Shown: positions 34,670-45,016 of the stretch, piece after piece
How the letters are laid out: each line of letters begins with the position of its first letter
Position numbering within the stretch: position 1 is the first letter of the stretch
Source of the DNA: Pedobacter sp. MC2016-05
Lineage (GTDB): Bacteria > Bacteroidota > Bacteroidia > Sphingobacteriales > Sphingobacteriaceae
Reading direction: 5' to 3'
Assembly: GCF_026239735.1 (NCBI RefSeq)
Contig: NZ_JAPIVT010000006.1
Coordinates: 1 to 64,000, forward strand
Length of the DNA stretch: 64,000 nt
The notes under the pieces: generated by a model
What the model was told of the DNA's origin: nothing
Seen by the model: the letters and a program-made list of their open reading frames with translations, nothing else
The model's database searches: none
Made by a program: the position numbers and the translations under genes

Positions 34670-35593
34670 TTACAAAATAACTTTAACATTAAATTCTTTC
34701 AGCACCATTTGGCTGTCGTTTGGTGTGGTATTATAACTTGCAAACGTAATTTTGTACCTGCCAGCAGCCGCGTATTTATAAGCGTAGGTAGACAATGCCG
34801 AAGCGGTAATATTTTTTACAGTTGCCGTTGGAATATCTGGAGCAATTCTTCCAACAAAAATTGGCTTACTGATGATCCAGCTGGTATTGGATGGAGCGGT
34901 AGCCGCACCACCAACAATAGTTAATGCCGTAGTTGTAGCCACCCACCTCGAGCTGGCAGGCGACCAAACATTTCCGAATCGAGTCCAAAAAGCATTATCT
35001 CCAGGCAATGAACTTAAATTGTAAGTATAATCGCTAAGCACATTATTAACCAGAAAATTGGTTATTGTCCAGGTTCTCTGTGTTGATCCGGTAAGGCCTG
35101 TATATTTAAAGGCGATGAATAAACTATCATTGGCATCGCTAACTATATCGGCCAGATTTACCTGCCCGGTGTTAACTGCTGTAGCACTCGTTGCAATGGG
35201 TGTTCTTGCTGTGATATTTGTCCAGGCTGCATTTACCACACTTGCCGAATCTTTGGCTGGAAGTTTATTGGTGGCCAAAACCTGGAGCGTATTATTTTGA
35301 GCACCAAATTGCGCTGTACTGGTAAAAGATAAGGTTGGTGTTCCAAATGCGGATGAACGGGTTTTAAATTCGTATTTATTCCCTGGCGTTCCTGCCCAGA
35401 AAACAACATTATCTGCATAACCACCAAAGTTGAATTTACAGGTATCACCCAGTTTAAAAACCAGCGTATCGCTAATTGTGGAACGGGCATTTGTTAAAGC
35501 AATATCAACCGTTGGTACATCAGTGGTCAGATCTTTTTTGCAAGCTAAAAGACAAGTGCAGGCAATTAAGATAATATAGAATGAATTTTTCAT
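34670..35593 (-). CDS. DUF5017-type surface lipoprotein of the GAG PUL
   Basis: 307 residues with a lipoprotein signal (ACTCLLACKKD, lipid Cys at about 18). The N-terminal part has FKLGDTCKFNFGGYADNVVFWAG, the DUF5017 signature as I recall it. The remainder is beta-rich with Thr/Ser repeats. Such proteins replace SusE/F in many PULs and bind glycan on the cell surface. It lies 18 bp after SusD. Confidence 0.78.
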   Translation of the reverse strand: MKNSFYIILIACTCLLACKKDLTTDVPTVDIALTNARSTISDTLVFKLGDTCKFNFGGYADNVVFWAGTPGNKYEFKTRSSAFGTPTLSFTSTAQFGAQNNTLQVLATNKLPAKDSASVVNAAWTNITARTPIATSATAVNTGQVNLADIVSDANDSLFIAFKYTGLTGSTQRTWTITNFLVNNVLSDYTYNLSSLPGDNAFWTRFGNVWSPASSRWVATTTALTIVGGAATAPSNTSWIISKPIFVGRIAPDIPTATVKNITASALSTYAYKYAAAGRYKITFASYNTTPNDSQMVLKEFNVKVIL

Positions 35594-35611
35594 TTCTTAA
35601 TAATTTAGTGA

Positions 35612-37516
35612 TTAATAACCTGGGTTTTGTTTCAGTGCTTTATTCAGATTTAGCTCATATGTTGGTTTTGGCATCAGGCTATACCGAGGCGTTACTGTAA
35701 TCAAACCTTGGTATCCGTTGATATTTCCATTGCCTGCAGTTACTCCATTGGCGGCCGCATAATTCCCGAAAGCCTGTAAATCGCCGGCAAAATTGCCCCA
35801 TCTTACCAGGTCATACTTTCTAGAGGCTTCAAAGCACATTTCACGCATGCGTTCATCACGAAGTGCTAACTGGAAATCTGCTTTATTTAAACCCGGAGTT
35901 AGCAAATGTTCGGATCCGTTAGTAATGGTTGCGGTAGCAGTTGCCGTAACCCCTGTAGTTGGTGCTGCGATAGTAACGGTAGGTACTGAGGTAAAATAAG
36001 GTCCGGCAGTTGTTAAGTTTCCGCGACTCGTTAATTTAATTCCTGTAATCACACCAGCGGTTGAAACCACTGCAGTAGCCGATGCTCCTGCCCCGCCACC
36101 GCCACTAATGGTAACCACCGGTGGATTTGCTACTGAATAACCAGAACCACCATTAACTACCGTGAGATTTTTAACAATATTGCCGTACATGGTTCCATAA
36201 CCGCGTTTGCGCACTTGATTGATAGCATCGTAAGCAGCGGCGTTTGGTCCGTTAACCTGGTTTTCAGCTTCTGCTTTGATTAGCAGCACATCTGCATATC
36301 TAATTACCGGCCAATTGGCATTGTAAGTTCCGGTATTACGCATTTCTGCTGGTGCATATTCTCTTCTAAATTTGCCTGTATTCATTTGCCAGGGCGCTGA
36401 GCGATCTGTTTTTATCCTCGTTCCAGCTGATGCGTTGGTTGTCCAGATATAATCCGGGCAATTCCAGTCTCTCCTGGTATCAAGCGAAGCTTTATTAACC
36501 AATGTGCTGCTAGGTTCAACTTCATAGCTATCAAATAATTTCTTGGTTATTCTTACCCAACCAGCTGCTGAATATGAATTTTGTTCAAAAGTTCCATTTA
36601 TCAACAAAATAGCTGAAATGATACCGTTGAAATTACCTATATCGTTACCTGTTTTATTGGTCACTCCGGCAGCGGCTCCTGCAGAACCCCACTCTAATAT
36701 ATCTTCTTTTAAATCGTATTTATCCTGAAAAAGATTGATAAAAACTTGTTTATAATCTGGATTCAAAGCGTGCTGACCAGAAGCAATAACCTTATCGGCA
36801 TAAGTAATGGCATCTGCATACTTACTGGTATCGTTAACCGGATAACCTGCCCAATACAAGTAAACTCTAGCCAACATGGCTTGTACTGCCGTAATGGTAA
36901 CCTGATCATTGTAACCTAAACTAGCTGCGGTGCGACCCTTTAATAAAGTTTCTGCTTCTTTTAAATCGGCAACAATCTGGGTGTAAATGGCCGGTTGAGA
37001 CGCCGCCGGAATGTTAACTTCAGAGATACCTGGCTGATGCAACACCAACGGAACTTCGCCGAATTGAATGGTTAGCAAAAAGTAGTTGTAAGCTCTCAAA
37101 AACAGTGCTTGTCCCTTGATATAACCACGCTGCCTTTCATCCATGCTGGGTTTAGTAATGTTATCAATTAAAACATTCGCATTATTGATGGCGATATAAG
37201 GATATTGCCAGCAATCCTGAACGTAAGAGTGCCCGGCGTCATAAGTGTAATACAATCCACGGGTTTCATTACTGGTCGCCCGATCGGGCAACATTTCGTC
37301 AGTTGTACTTACAAAGTTAAAGTGATGTACCTGGCCGTACATTCGCTCCAACATCATGGTGCTATAAACTCCATTTAAAGCGACCTGAAGCTGATCGGCA
37401 GTGCTGTAGAAATTTACGGGCGAATAGAAATCCGTTGGTTCGGTATCAAGAAATTTTTTGCATGATGACGATAATCCCATCACGAATAAAAAAGCCAAAA
37501 TATATTTATGTTTCAT
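35612..37516 (-). CDS. SusD/RagB glycan-binding lipoprotein with an inserted beta-repeat module (GAG PUL)
   Basis: 634 residues, longer than usual because of an insert. The N-terminus is a lipoprotein signal (GLSSSCKKF, Cys at about 19). SusD helices are evident (FLRAYNYFLLTIQFGEVPLV, RYADVLLIKAEAENQV, and LRDERMREMCFEASRKYDLVRWG). Between about residues 450 and 535 is an inserted two-unit module rich in GGSGY, PVVTISGGGG, ITGIKLTSRG and PTVTIAAP, which is not a normal SusD part. It pairs with the SusC encoded 20 bp upstream. The insert interrupts the region before the C-terminal lid helices. Confidence 0.9.
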   Translation of the reverse strand: MKHKYILAFLFVMGLSSSCKKFLDTEPTDFYSPVNFYSTADQLQVALNGVYSTMMLERMYGQVHHFNFVSTTDEMLPDRATSNETRGLYYTYDAGHSYVQDCWQYPYIAINNANVLIDNITKPSMDERQRGYIKGQALFLRAYNYFLLTIQFGEVPLVLHQPGISEVNIPAASQPAIYTQIVADLKEAETLLKGRTAASLGYNDQVTITAVQAMLARVYLYWAGYPVNDTSKYADAITYADKVIASGQHALNPDYKQVFINLFQDKYDLKEDILEWGSAGAAAGVTNKTGNDIGNFNGIISAILLINGTFEQNSYSAAGWVRITKKLFDSYEVEPSSTLVNKASLDTRRDWNCPDYIWTTNASAGTRIKTDRSAPWQMNTGKFRREYAPAEMRNTGTYNANWPVIRYADVLLIKAEAENQVNGPNAAAYDAINQVRKRGYGTMYGNIVKNLTVVNGGSGYSVANPPVVTISGGGGAGASATAVVSTAGVITGIKLTSRGNLTTAGPYFTSVPTVTIAAPTTGVTATATATITNGSEHLLTPGLNKADFQLALRDERMREMCFEASRKYDLVRWGNFAGDLQAFGNYAAANGVTAGNGNINGYQGLITVTPRYSLMPKPTYELNLNKALKQNPGY

Positions 37517-37536
37517 TGTCTTATTTTTAATGATGA

Positions 37537-40500
37537 TTAAAATGATGCGTTTAAACCAAATGTTACGGTAAATGATTGCGGGTAAGTACCATAATCAAAA
37601 CCTGGTGTTAAGTTACCCGGACGGGCAGAAGCTTCGGGATCGAGACCTGAATAATTGGTAAAAGTGAGTAGATTCTGCGCTGAAGCATTTAATCGTAATC
37701 TAGACATGCCAATGCTTTTTACCAGTTTATTGCTGAAGTTATACCCAAGCTGAACGGTTTTTAATCTCAAATACGAACCATCCTCCACAACTCTTGACGA
37801 ATAGTTTGGGTTAACAAAGCGCCCTGCTTTATAAAGTTCGTTACTTGGGTTGGTGGGCGTCCAACGGTTCTCGTAAGTTGCGTATTGGTTAAGGGTGAAA
37901 TTTCTTACAATTCCGCCTTCAAAAACATAACGGTTGGCGTTGATGATATTATTGCCATAACTCCACTGCAGGAAAACACCCAGATCCCAGTTTTTATAGC
38001 TGAAGTTATTGCTAAAACCACCTGTATGGATTGGTAATCCCCTACCGATGATGGTATAATCATTTGCGTTAATGGTTAAATCGCCATTTAAATCTTTGTA
38101 CTTAATATCTCCAGGTTGAACTGCTGCACCATTATTCGGGATATTTGGTTTGAGTGAATAAGTGCCGTTTGGCATCCTATCAAAATCGCTGTACTGGTAA
38201 ATGCCATCGAAAATTAAACCATACATCTCTCCTACCGAGCGACCTTTTACCGAAATGTATGGTGATAAACCTCTAAAACTGGTATCGAAGAAAGTTCCTG
38301 AACCAGAAAGCAATGAGTTCTGCCCTTCGGTTAATTCGAGGATTTTATTTTTGTTGAAACTGATGTTGAAACTGCTGCTCCAACGGAAGTCCTTGGTCAC
38401 GATATTTGTACTGTTTAACGTAATTTCCAATCCCCTGTTCTCTAAACTTCCAATATTTTTGAAACCCGTTCCACTTTGCACGCCATTTGCGAAAGGCAGA
38501 TTTGCATTTAACAATAAATCGTTGGTGGTGCGTTTGTAAACATCAAGCGTTAAACCCAAACGATTTTTAAGAAAGCTAAGGTCTAAACCGATATTCGTTT
38601 GCACATTGGTTTCCCATTTTAGATCATAGTTTCCGGCAGCGGTGATTACCGAACCTATGGCTACAGGCTTGCCGTTAAAAGAGTACCAATATTGGGTATT
38701 GGCTAAATTTAATTGAGGCAAATAGGCAAAGTCGCTTACTCTGTTATTTCCTGATTCGCCATAACCAATACGGAGCTTAGCATCCGACAGCCATTTCTGA
38801 TCTTTTAAAAAGTTCTCCTGACTAAATCTCCAGCCTATACTTGCTGATGGAAAATAACCCCAACGGTTAGCTGGCGAAAATTTCGAAGATCCATCAGCCC
38901 TGAAACTTGCTGTAAACAGGTATTTACCTTTAAAATCATAATTTAACCGACCTAAAAAAGACATTAGTGTCCAACGAGAACTGTTTACAGAAATCACCGT
39001 ATTTGCTGCCGGAACAAGATCAAGGGCATCGAGTCCTAAACTTTCGTTGGCTACCTGCGTAGCATAAATAGATCGAAATGAACTTTTATTTCTCTGTGCG
39101 GAATAACCCGCCAATACCGTTAAGTTATGATCTTTTTTGAAGGTATTTTTATAAGTTAAGGTATTATCACTTAACCAATTAAATACCGGACTACTGGCAA
39201 TAGTACCATTTGGCCCAGATGAATTCCATTTACTGCCCGATTGCGTTTGGGAATTATTGAAAATATTGGTCTCATTCACGTTATTGTTTATCCCTCCGGC
39301 TACTCTTAATTTTAATTTTGGCGTAAAAGCATATTCTGCATAACCATTGGCTGCAAGGTTGGTTGTTTTGTATTTTGTTTGTTGGTTTGATAAACTGATC
39401 AATGGATTTACCCGGTAATCCTGCGCCGAATTACCTTCATTTGCCGGATCGTACAAACCGCCTAACAAATCAGAGTTGGCATCCTTTCCAGATAAAGCAT
39501 TGGTTGGGCGATATCCCCAAACCGAATATAATAACACGGATGAAGCATAAAAATTGGTGGCAGAAATTGGCGTACCGAAGCTTTCGCTGTAAGCGTAATT
39601 GACATTGATACCTGCTTTAAGCTTGTCGTTTACCTGCTGATCCAATACAAATCTTCCCTGATAACGCTTGAATCCGCTATAGATAATAATTCCCTTCTGG
39701 TCGTTAAAATTCCCGGAAATAGAGTAAGTGGTTTTATCGTTTCCGCCACGTAAAGCAATATCGTGATTTTGGTTTTGCCCGGTTTGATAAATATAATCCT
39801 GCATATCCAAACCCTGCACATTTCTGTAATCGTTTAGTGTTGTTCCACCTTTAAGGTAAGTAGAATCTGCTACAGCCTGATCAAGATCGCGAAGGTATTT
39901 CACATATTCATAAGGCCCCATTACCGGGATTTTTTCTGGTGCCTTTTGCAAACCATAATAAGCATTATAGCTAAGTTGAGGTTTGCCAGCTTTTCCTTTT
40001 TTAGTAGTAATCAGTATCACACCATTCGATCCACGGGCACCATAAATAGCTGTTGCGGAAGCATCTTTCAAAACATCAATGCTTTCAATATCTGATGGAT
40101 TGATGGAATTTGAGTTCGCGTTTTCAGATGGAAAACCATCGATTACATAGAGCGGAGAATTATCCTGAGAAATTGATCCCGCACCGCGAATCACAATATT
40201 TGCGGTAGCGCCAGGCTGACCATCACTGGTGGAAACCTGAACCCCAGCAACACGACCTGCTAACGCCTGATCGAATGATTTCACTGGCGCCTGTTCCAAA
40301 TCCTTCATGTTTACCGAACCAATTGCCCCAGTTAAATCGGCACGTTTGGTAGTTCCATAACCTACTACCACCACATCGCTTAAACCCGTGACTGCTGATT
40401 TCAAGGAAACATTAAGGGTGGTTCTGTTGCCAACCGTGATGGTTTGCAAGGCATAACCCACATAGTTAAACACCAGCTGATCAGTACTTAAAACCTGAAT

Positions 40501-40734
40501 TTTGAACCTTCCGTTTCCGTCAGTTTGCGTGCTGGTTTTAGTGCCCTTCACCGAAATGGAAACACCCGGAACAGTTTGATGGGTTTCATCTGTAACCACA
40601 CCGACAATGCTTTTGCTTTGCGCAAAAACGGTTGAAGTGCCCGTTAAAAAAATCGCAATGACTAACAATAGTGTTGAATAATGAGGCAAACGCTTCCGCA
40701 TGATCTCCTTACCCTGATTGTAGAGTTTATTCAT
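37537..40734 (-). CDS. SusC/RagA TonB-dependent outer-membrane transporter (GAG PUL)
   Basis: 1065 residues. Signal peptide around 18-39 (FLTGTSTVFAQ), carboxypeptidase-like domain SIVGVVTDETHQTVPGVSIS, plug PLYVIDGFPSENAN and ATAIYGARGSNGVILITTKK, then the barrel with the GTYPQSFTVTFGLNASF C-terminus. First gene of the block kduD...SusC read on the minus strand. An in-frame ATG at residue 12 (MRKRLPHYS) could be the real start and gives a better signal peptide. It takes up oligosaccharides captured by the SusD lid. Confidence 0.92.
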   Translation of the reverse strand: MNKLYNQGKEIMRKRLPHYSTLLLVIAIFLTGTSTVFAQSKSIVGVVTDETHQTVPGVSISVKGTKTSTQTDGNGRFKIQVLSTDQLVFNYVGYALQTITVGNRTTLNVSLKSAVTGLSDVVVVGYGTTKRADLTGAIGSVNMKDLEQAPVKSFDQALAGRVAGVQVSTSDGQPGATANIVIRGAGSISQDNSPLYVIDGFPSENANSNSINPSDIESIDVLKDASATAIYGARGSNGVILITTKKGKAGKPQLSYNAYYGLQKAPEKIPVMGPYEYVKYLRDLDQAVADSTYLKGGTTLNDYRNVQGLDMQDYIYQTGQNQNHDIALRGGNDKTTYSISGNFNDQKGIIIYSGFKRYQGRFVLDQQVNDKLKAGINVNYAYSESFGTPISATNFYASSVLLYSVWGYRPTNALSGKDANSDLLGGLYDPANEGNSAQDYRVNPLISLSNQQTKYKTTNLAANGYAEYAFTPKLKLRVAGGINNNVNETNIFNNSQTQSGSKWNSSGPNGTIASSPVFNWLSDNTLTYKNTFKKDHNLTVLAGYSAQRNKSSFRSIYATQVANESLGLDALDLVPAANTVISVNSSRWTLMSFLGRLNYDFKGKYLFTASFRADGSSKFSPANRWGYFPSASIGWRFSQENFLKDQKWLSDAKLRIGYGESGNNRVSDFAYLPQLNLANTQYWYSFNGKPVAIGSVITAAGNYDLKWETNVQTNIGLDLSFLKNRLGLTLDVYKRTTNDLLLNANLPFANGVQSGTGFKNIGSLENRGLEITLNSTNIVTKDFRWSSSFNISFNKNKILELTEGQNSLLSGSGTFFDTSFRGLSPYISVKGRSVGEMYGLIFDGIYQYSDFDRMPNGTYSLKPNIPNNGAAVQPGDIKYKDLNGDLTINANDYTIIGRGLPIHTGGFSNNFSYKNWDLGVFLQWSYGNNIINANRYVFEGGIVRNFTLNQYATYENRWTPTNPSNELYKAGRFVNPNYSSRVVEDGSYLRLKTVQLGYNFSNKLVKSIGMSRLRLNASAQNLLTFTNYSGLDPEASARPGNLTPGFDYGTYPQSFTVTFGLNASF

Positions 40735-40937
40735 AATTAATAGTTTATATTGGTTATTTCTTGCTTTCGCACAAGCCAGTTAAGATTGCGCTTCTTGCTT
40801 GAACAAACATAAGCGGAAAGCCATTTTGAGGAGGGATAAATTTCTAAATAAATAGGGTGAATTTTCTAAAAATTTGGCAGAAATGCTTTTAAACCATACT
40901 TTTAAGGGATCACAACCAAATTCACCAATTATTCCTT
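40735..40937. promoter_or_regulatory. Divergent promoter region of the GAG PUL
   Basis: These 203 bp separate SusC (minus) and the HTCS gene (plus). No ORF is present. It must hold the PUL promoter, HTCS promoter and binding site. I did not assign motifs. Confidence 0.5.
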
Positions 40938-43900
40938 ATGTTTTCGAATTCCTTTAAAAACTTGCTATTGGCAATCTTATTTTTTGGAATTACTTTTTCT
41001 GCAAAAACACAACAACCTATTTTATTTGATCATCTGGGAGTAGAGAAAGGATTATCGCAAACTTCAGTACTCTCTATTAGCCAGGATAAGAATGGCTTTA
41101 TGTGGTTTGGTACACGTTACGGCCTAAACCGCTACGATGGTCATCATATTAAAATTTATCAATATGCTGAAAGCGATAGCAATTCGCTATCCAACAATTA
41201 TGTAACCTCTATATTCTCCGATTCAAAAAAAAGCCTTTGGATTGGAACCAGCGTAGGCTTAAATCTTTACGATGAAAGAAATGATGCCTTTAAAAGAATT
41301 GCAAGCCAACCTAAAACCGCAAAAGGTTTAAGCAGTCATGTTATTAATTGCCTTACTGAAGATAGCAAAGGGAATATTTGGATCGGAACATTGAATGGGT
41401 TGAACCTGTTAAAAAACGGTAAATTATCTGTTATCACAAAGTTCTTCAACACTAATAATGGCGATGGTCTTTTCCATAATGTACGGTCAGTGAAGGAAGA
41501 TCATCAAGGAAATATTTGGGTAGGCACTTCGAATGGTCTGCTTAAAATGGTGCTGATAAACGGCGAATATCAAACTACTGTTTTCAGAAACAATGGAAAC
41601 CCCGGAGATATCAGTGCGAATTACATTTCAAACATCACCGAAGATAAAAACCATAGAATTTGGGTCAGCACACAAAGCAACGGACTAAATTTATTTGATC
41701 CTGTAAGCCAAAAATTTAAACGTTTCGAATTTTCAGCTACCAATAAAAATACAATCGTAAGCAATACCATTCGGAATATGGTAGTTGACGATGCAGGCAA
41801 GTTGTGGATTGGAACACTGAATGGGATTAGCATTATGGACACCCAAAACTTCAGCTTCCAAAATTTGCAATTCGATCCTGACAATAAAAAAAGTTTAAAT
41901 CAGAACTCTGTCCACAAATTATATAAAGACAATAATGGATCGATCTGGGTGGGTACTTATTTTGGTGGAATCAACATTAATTATCCTTACAGCACAGCGT
42001 TTACCGTTCACGATAGAAGCCGAAGTAAATCAAGCATCAACAACAATGTAATTAGCGGGTTTGCGGAAGACCAAAACAAAAATTTATGGATTGGTACTGA
42101 GGGCGGTGGGATAAGTTTATATAACAAATCGACTCAAACATTTAAAGCCTATCAAAATACTGGCGGTTCAAATGCCCTAAAATCAAATTTGGTTAAAACA
42201 GTTTTGTTCGCCAGCGATGGAAAATTATGCGTTGGTACGCATTCTGGAGGCCTAAATGTTTACGACCCCAAAACTGACCGTTTTAAAAGCTTCAATTTCA
42301 GCAATCAAAATGAAGACGTACCCGATGAAATCAGTGCCATTGTTGAAACCAAGTCTCATCGTTTAATTGTGGCTACACAACGCAATGGCATCAAAATCTC
42401 CAATCCAGATAAAACCGAATTCAAGGACCTGAGGCTACCTGCTTCTGTTCCTTCCTCGGCGAAAGTAAAAGCTTTAATGGTTAACGATTCTAAAATCTAT
42501 TTTGGTACAACAAATGGTTTTTTCATTTATGATGAAAATACGAACAGATTTTACACCGCTCTTGATCATCAGTTAAATAAACCGCTCAATTATTATGTAA
42601 ACTGCATATCAAAAACCAAAGCGAATGAAATTTTTCTTGGCACTTACAACAGTGGATTATTGTTGTACGATCAGAACAAAAATTCTATCAAGGCTTATAC
42701 CACCAGAAATGGTTTGCCTCACGATAACGTTTTGGGCATGATAGAGGATGACAAGGGAAAACTTTGGATTAGCACAGCCAATGGACTTTCCATGTTCGAC
42801 CGCTTGAAAAAGACTTTTAAAAATTATACGGTGGCCGATGGTTTACCAGGCAATGAATTCAATGCAAATGCTTTTTTTAAAAGCAGCAGTGGCGAACTGT
42901 TTTTTGGAGGATACAACGGTTTTATCAGCTTCTTTCCTGATCATATTCAGAGCAATGATAAAGCATCCAAAGTGATTATCACCGAATTGAAACTTCAGAA
43001 TAAAACGGTTAAAATTAATGGTAACGATGGCTTGCTTGATGAAAACATCAGTTTGAAAGATAAACTGATTTTTGAAAGTGATCAGAATACATTTAGCTTA
43101 AGCTTTGCGCTTTTGAATTTCATTAAACCAGAAAAAAACAGATATGCCTATAAGTTAGATGGCTTTGAAAAAAGCTGGAACGAGGTAAGTATGCCAACAG
43201 CAACCTACACCAATCTGCCTGCTGGAAGCTATACTTTTCTGGTTAAAGGCATTAATAACGATGGTGTTTTAAGCGCCAACACCGGAAAAATAAAAATCAT
43301 CGTAAATCCTCCGTTTTACCGCACCTGGTGGGCATATTTATTTTATTTCTGCATAATTGCGGCCGTGCTGTTTGTGATTGCCCGTTATGTTTTGATCAGG
43401 GCACTGCTCAAAAAAGAGAAGGAAGTAAACGAACACAAGCTGGAATTTTTCACCAATATTTCACACGAAATCCGAACTCCATTAACGTTAATTGTTGGGC
43501 CATTGGAGCAATTGATTGAGAACGCAAAAGATAACCCCACATTGAACCGCGATTTACAACCGATTAAAAATAATGCCGATCGTTTGATGAATCTGGTAAC
43601 CGAACTGCTCGATTTTAGAAAGGCCGAAAGTGGTAAAATGGCACTTCATGTGAGTCCCGGAGATTTCGTAAAGTTTTGTAAGGAGATTTTTATGGCCTTT
43701 CAAAACATGGCTTTATCAAAAGGAATCAACTACACTTTTCAATCGGCAAGCCCTCAGATAGAACTTTATTTTGATAAAGTACAACTGGAAAAGGTATTGT
43801 TCAACTTACTTTCAAATGCTTTTAAGTTTACGCCAGACGGTGGAAAGATCAGTTTGGAAATCTCTGAGGAAAATGAGCTGGTTACCCTTAAAATTTGTGA

Positions 43901-45002
43901 TAATGGAAAGGGAATTCCTTTGGAAAGTCAAGCCAATTTATTCAACAATTTTTACCAGGCAAATGCCAATACCACCATTGGCACTGGTTTAGGTTTATCT
44001 TTTTCGAAAAGCATTGTAGAACTGCACCACGGTAAAATTTCATTTCAAAGTTTGCCGGCAAACGGTAGTCAAAACGGCCAAACCTGTTTTAGCGTAAAAC
44101 TGAAAACGGGAAAAGCGCATTTTAATTCTTCGGATTTTATTACAGATTATGTGTATTACGATGACGCCATAAATTACAATTTACAAGAAAGGTTTGAACC
44201 TCAACCCGAAGAAACGACACCCGCCCTTCAGGATAAAAAAAGATATACTCTTTTGCTGGTGGAAGATAATGCAGAGGTACGGAGCTTTATTAAAAATGCT
44301 CTTTCTACTGAGTATAACATTAAGGAAAGTGATAATGGAATGGAAGGATTGGAAAGCGCTATTGACCTTATTCCCGACCTGATTATTAGTGACGTGATGA
44401 TGCCCGTTATGGACGGGTTGGAGCTGTGTCGCAAAATCAAAACCGACGAGAGAACCAGCCATATCCCTGTTATTTTATTAACCGCCAGATCAGCTTATGT
44501 TCATCAAATTAATGGTTTTGAAAATGGTGCAGATGCCTATATCATGAAACCTTTTAATTTAAAAATGCTGGAACTGAATATCAAAAACACATTAATAGCA
44601 AGGGAAACCATCAAGCATAAGTTCGCACAGGTAATTACGCTTGAACCCAGTAATCTGGTCATCAATAAAACTGAAGAAGGTTTCTTAACGAAGATTATGC
44701 ATATCATCGAAAATCATATCTCCGACCCCCAGTTTGATGTACCCACCTTATCCGCAGAGATTGGCATGAGCCAGCCCATATTGTACAAAAAAATCAGGGC
44801 ACTTACCGACCTTTCGGTAAACGACTTCATTAAATCTTTAAGGATAAAAAGAGCCGCACAATTATTGAAACAAAACGCTGGTAATATCGCTGAGGTTGCT
44901 TACGCTGTAGGTTTTAATGATCGAAAATACTTTAGTTTGGAGTTTAAGAAACATTTTGGTAAAACGCCAAGCGAATTTATACAGGAAGAAAAAGCCATTT
45001 AA
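40938..45002 (+). CDS. HTCS hybrid two-component regulator of the GAG PUL
   Basis: 1354 residues. A signal peptide and two beta-propellers of Reg_prop repeats (typical units KNGFMWFGTRYGLNRYDG, KGNIWIGTLNGLNLL, GKLWISTANGLSMFD) occupy about 25-730, followed by a Y_Y_Y domain (about 735-790), TM helix at about 795-818, HisKA with FFTNISHEIRTPL (about 838-850), HATPase_c (NLLSNAFKFTPDGG), receiver with DLIISDVMMPVMDG (about 1150), and a C-terminal AraC HTH (GFNDRKYFSLEFKKHFGKTP). In B. thetaiotaomicron such HTCS bind GAG disaccharides directly. Divergent position next to SusC makes it the activator of this locus. Confidence 0.94.
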   Translation: MFSNSFKNLLLAILFFGITFSAKTQQPILFDHLGVEKGLSQTSVLSISQDKNGFMWFGTRYGLNRYDGHHIKIYQYAESDSNSLSNNYVTSIFSDSKKSLWIGTSVGLNLYDERNDAFKRIASQPKTAKGLSSHVINCLTEDSKGNIWIGTLNGLNLLKNGKLSVITKFFNTNNGDGLFHNVRSVKEDHQGNIWVGTSNGLLKMVLINGEYQTTVFRNNGNPGDISANYISNITEDKNHRIWVSTQSNGLNLFDPVSQKFKRFEFSATNKNTIVSNTIRNMVVDDAGKLWIGTLNGISIMDTQNFSFQNLQFDPDNKKSLNQNSVHKLYKDNNGSIWVGTYFGGININYPYSTAFTVHDRSRSKSSINNNVISGFAEDQNKNLWIGTEGGGISLYNKSTQTFKAYQNTGGSNALKSNLVKTVLFASDGKLCVGTHSGGLNVYDPKTDRFKSFNFSNQNEDVPDEISAIVETKSHRLIVATQRNGIKISNPDKTEFKDLRLPASVPSSAKVKALMVNDSKIYFGTTNGFFIYDENTNRFYTALDHQLNKPLNYYVNCISKTKANEIFLGTYNSGLLLYDQNKNSIKAYTTRNGLPHDNVLGMIEDDKGKLWISTANGLSMFDRLKKTFKNYTVADGLPGNEFNANAFFKSSSGELFFGGYNGFISFFPDHIQSNDKASKVIITELKLQNKTVKINGNDGLLDENISLKDKLIFESDQNTFSLSFALLNFIKPEKNRYAYKLDGFEKSWNEVSMPTATYTNLPAGSYTFLVKGINNDGVLSANTGKIKIIVNPPFYRTWWAYLFYFCIIAAVLFVIARYVLIRALLKKEKEVNEHKLEFFTNISHEIRTPLTLIVGPLEQLIENAKDNPTLNRDLQPIKNNADRLMNLVTELLDFRKAESGKMALHVSPGDFVKFCKEIFMAFQNMALSKGINYTFQSASPQIELYFDKVQLEKVLFNLLSNAFKFTPDGGKISLEISEENELVTLKICDNGKGIPLESQANLFNNFYQANANTTIGTGLGLSFSKSIVELHHGKISFQSLPANGSQNGQTCFSVKLKTGKAHFNSSDFITDYVYYDDAINYNLQERFEPQPEETTPALQDKKRYTLLLVEDNAEVRSFIKNALSTEYNIKESDNGMEGLESAIDLIPDLIISDVMMPVMDGLELCRKIKTDERTSHIPVILLTARSAYVHQINGFENGADAYIMKPFNLKMLELNIKNTLIARETIKHKFAQVITLEPSNLVINKTEEGFLTKIMHIIENHISDPQFDVPTLSAEIGMSQPILYKKIRALTDLSVNDFIKSLRIKRAAQLLKQNAGNIAEVAYAVGFNDRKYFSLEFKKHFGKTPSEFIQEEKAI

Positions 45003-45016
45003 GTTGAAACCACCTG

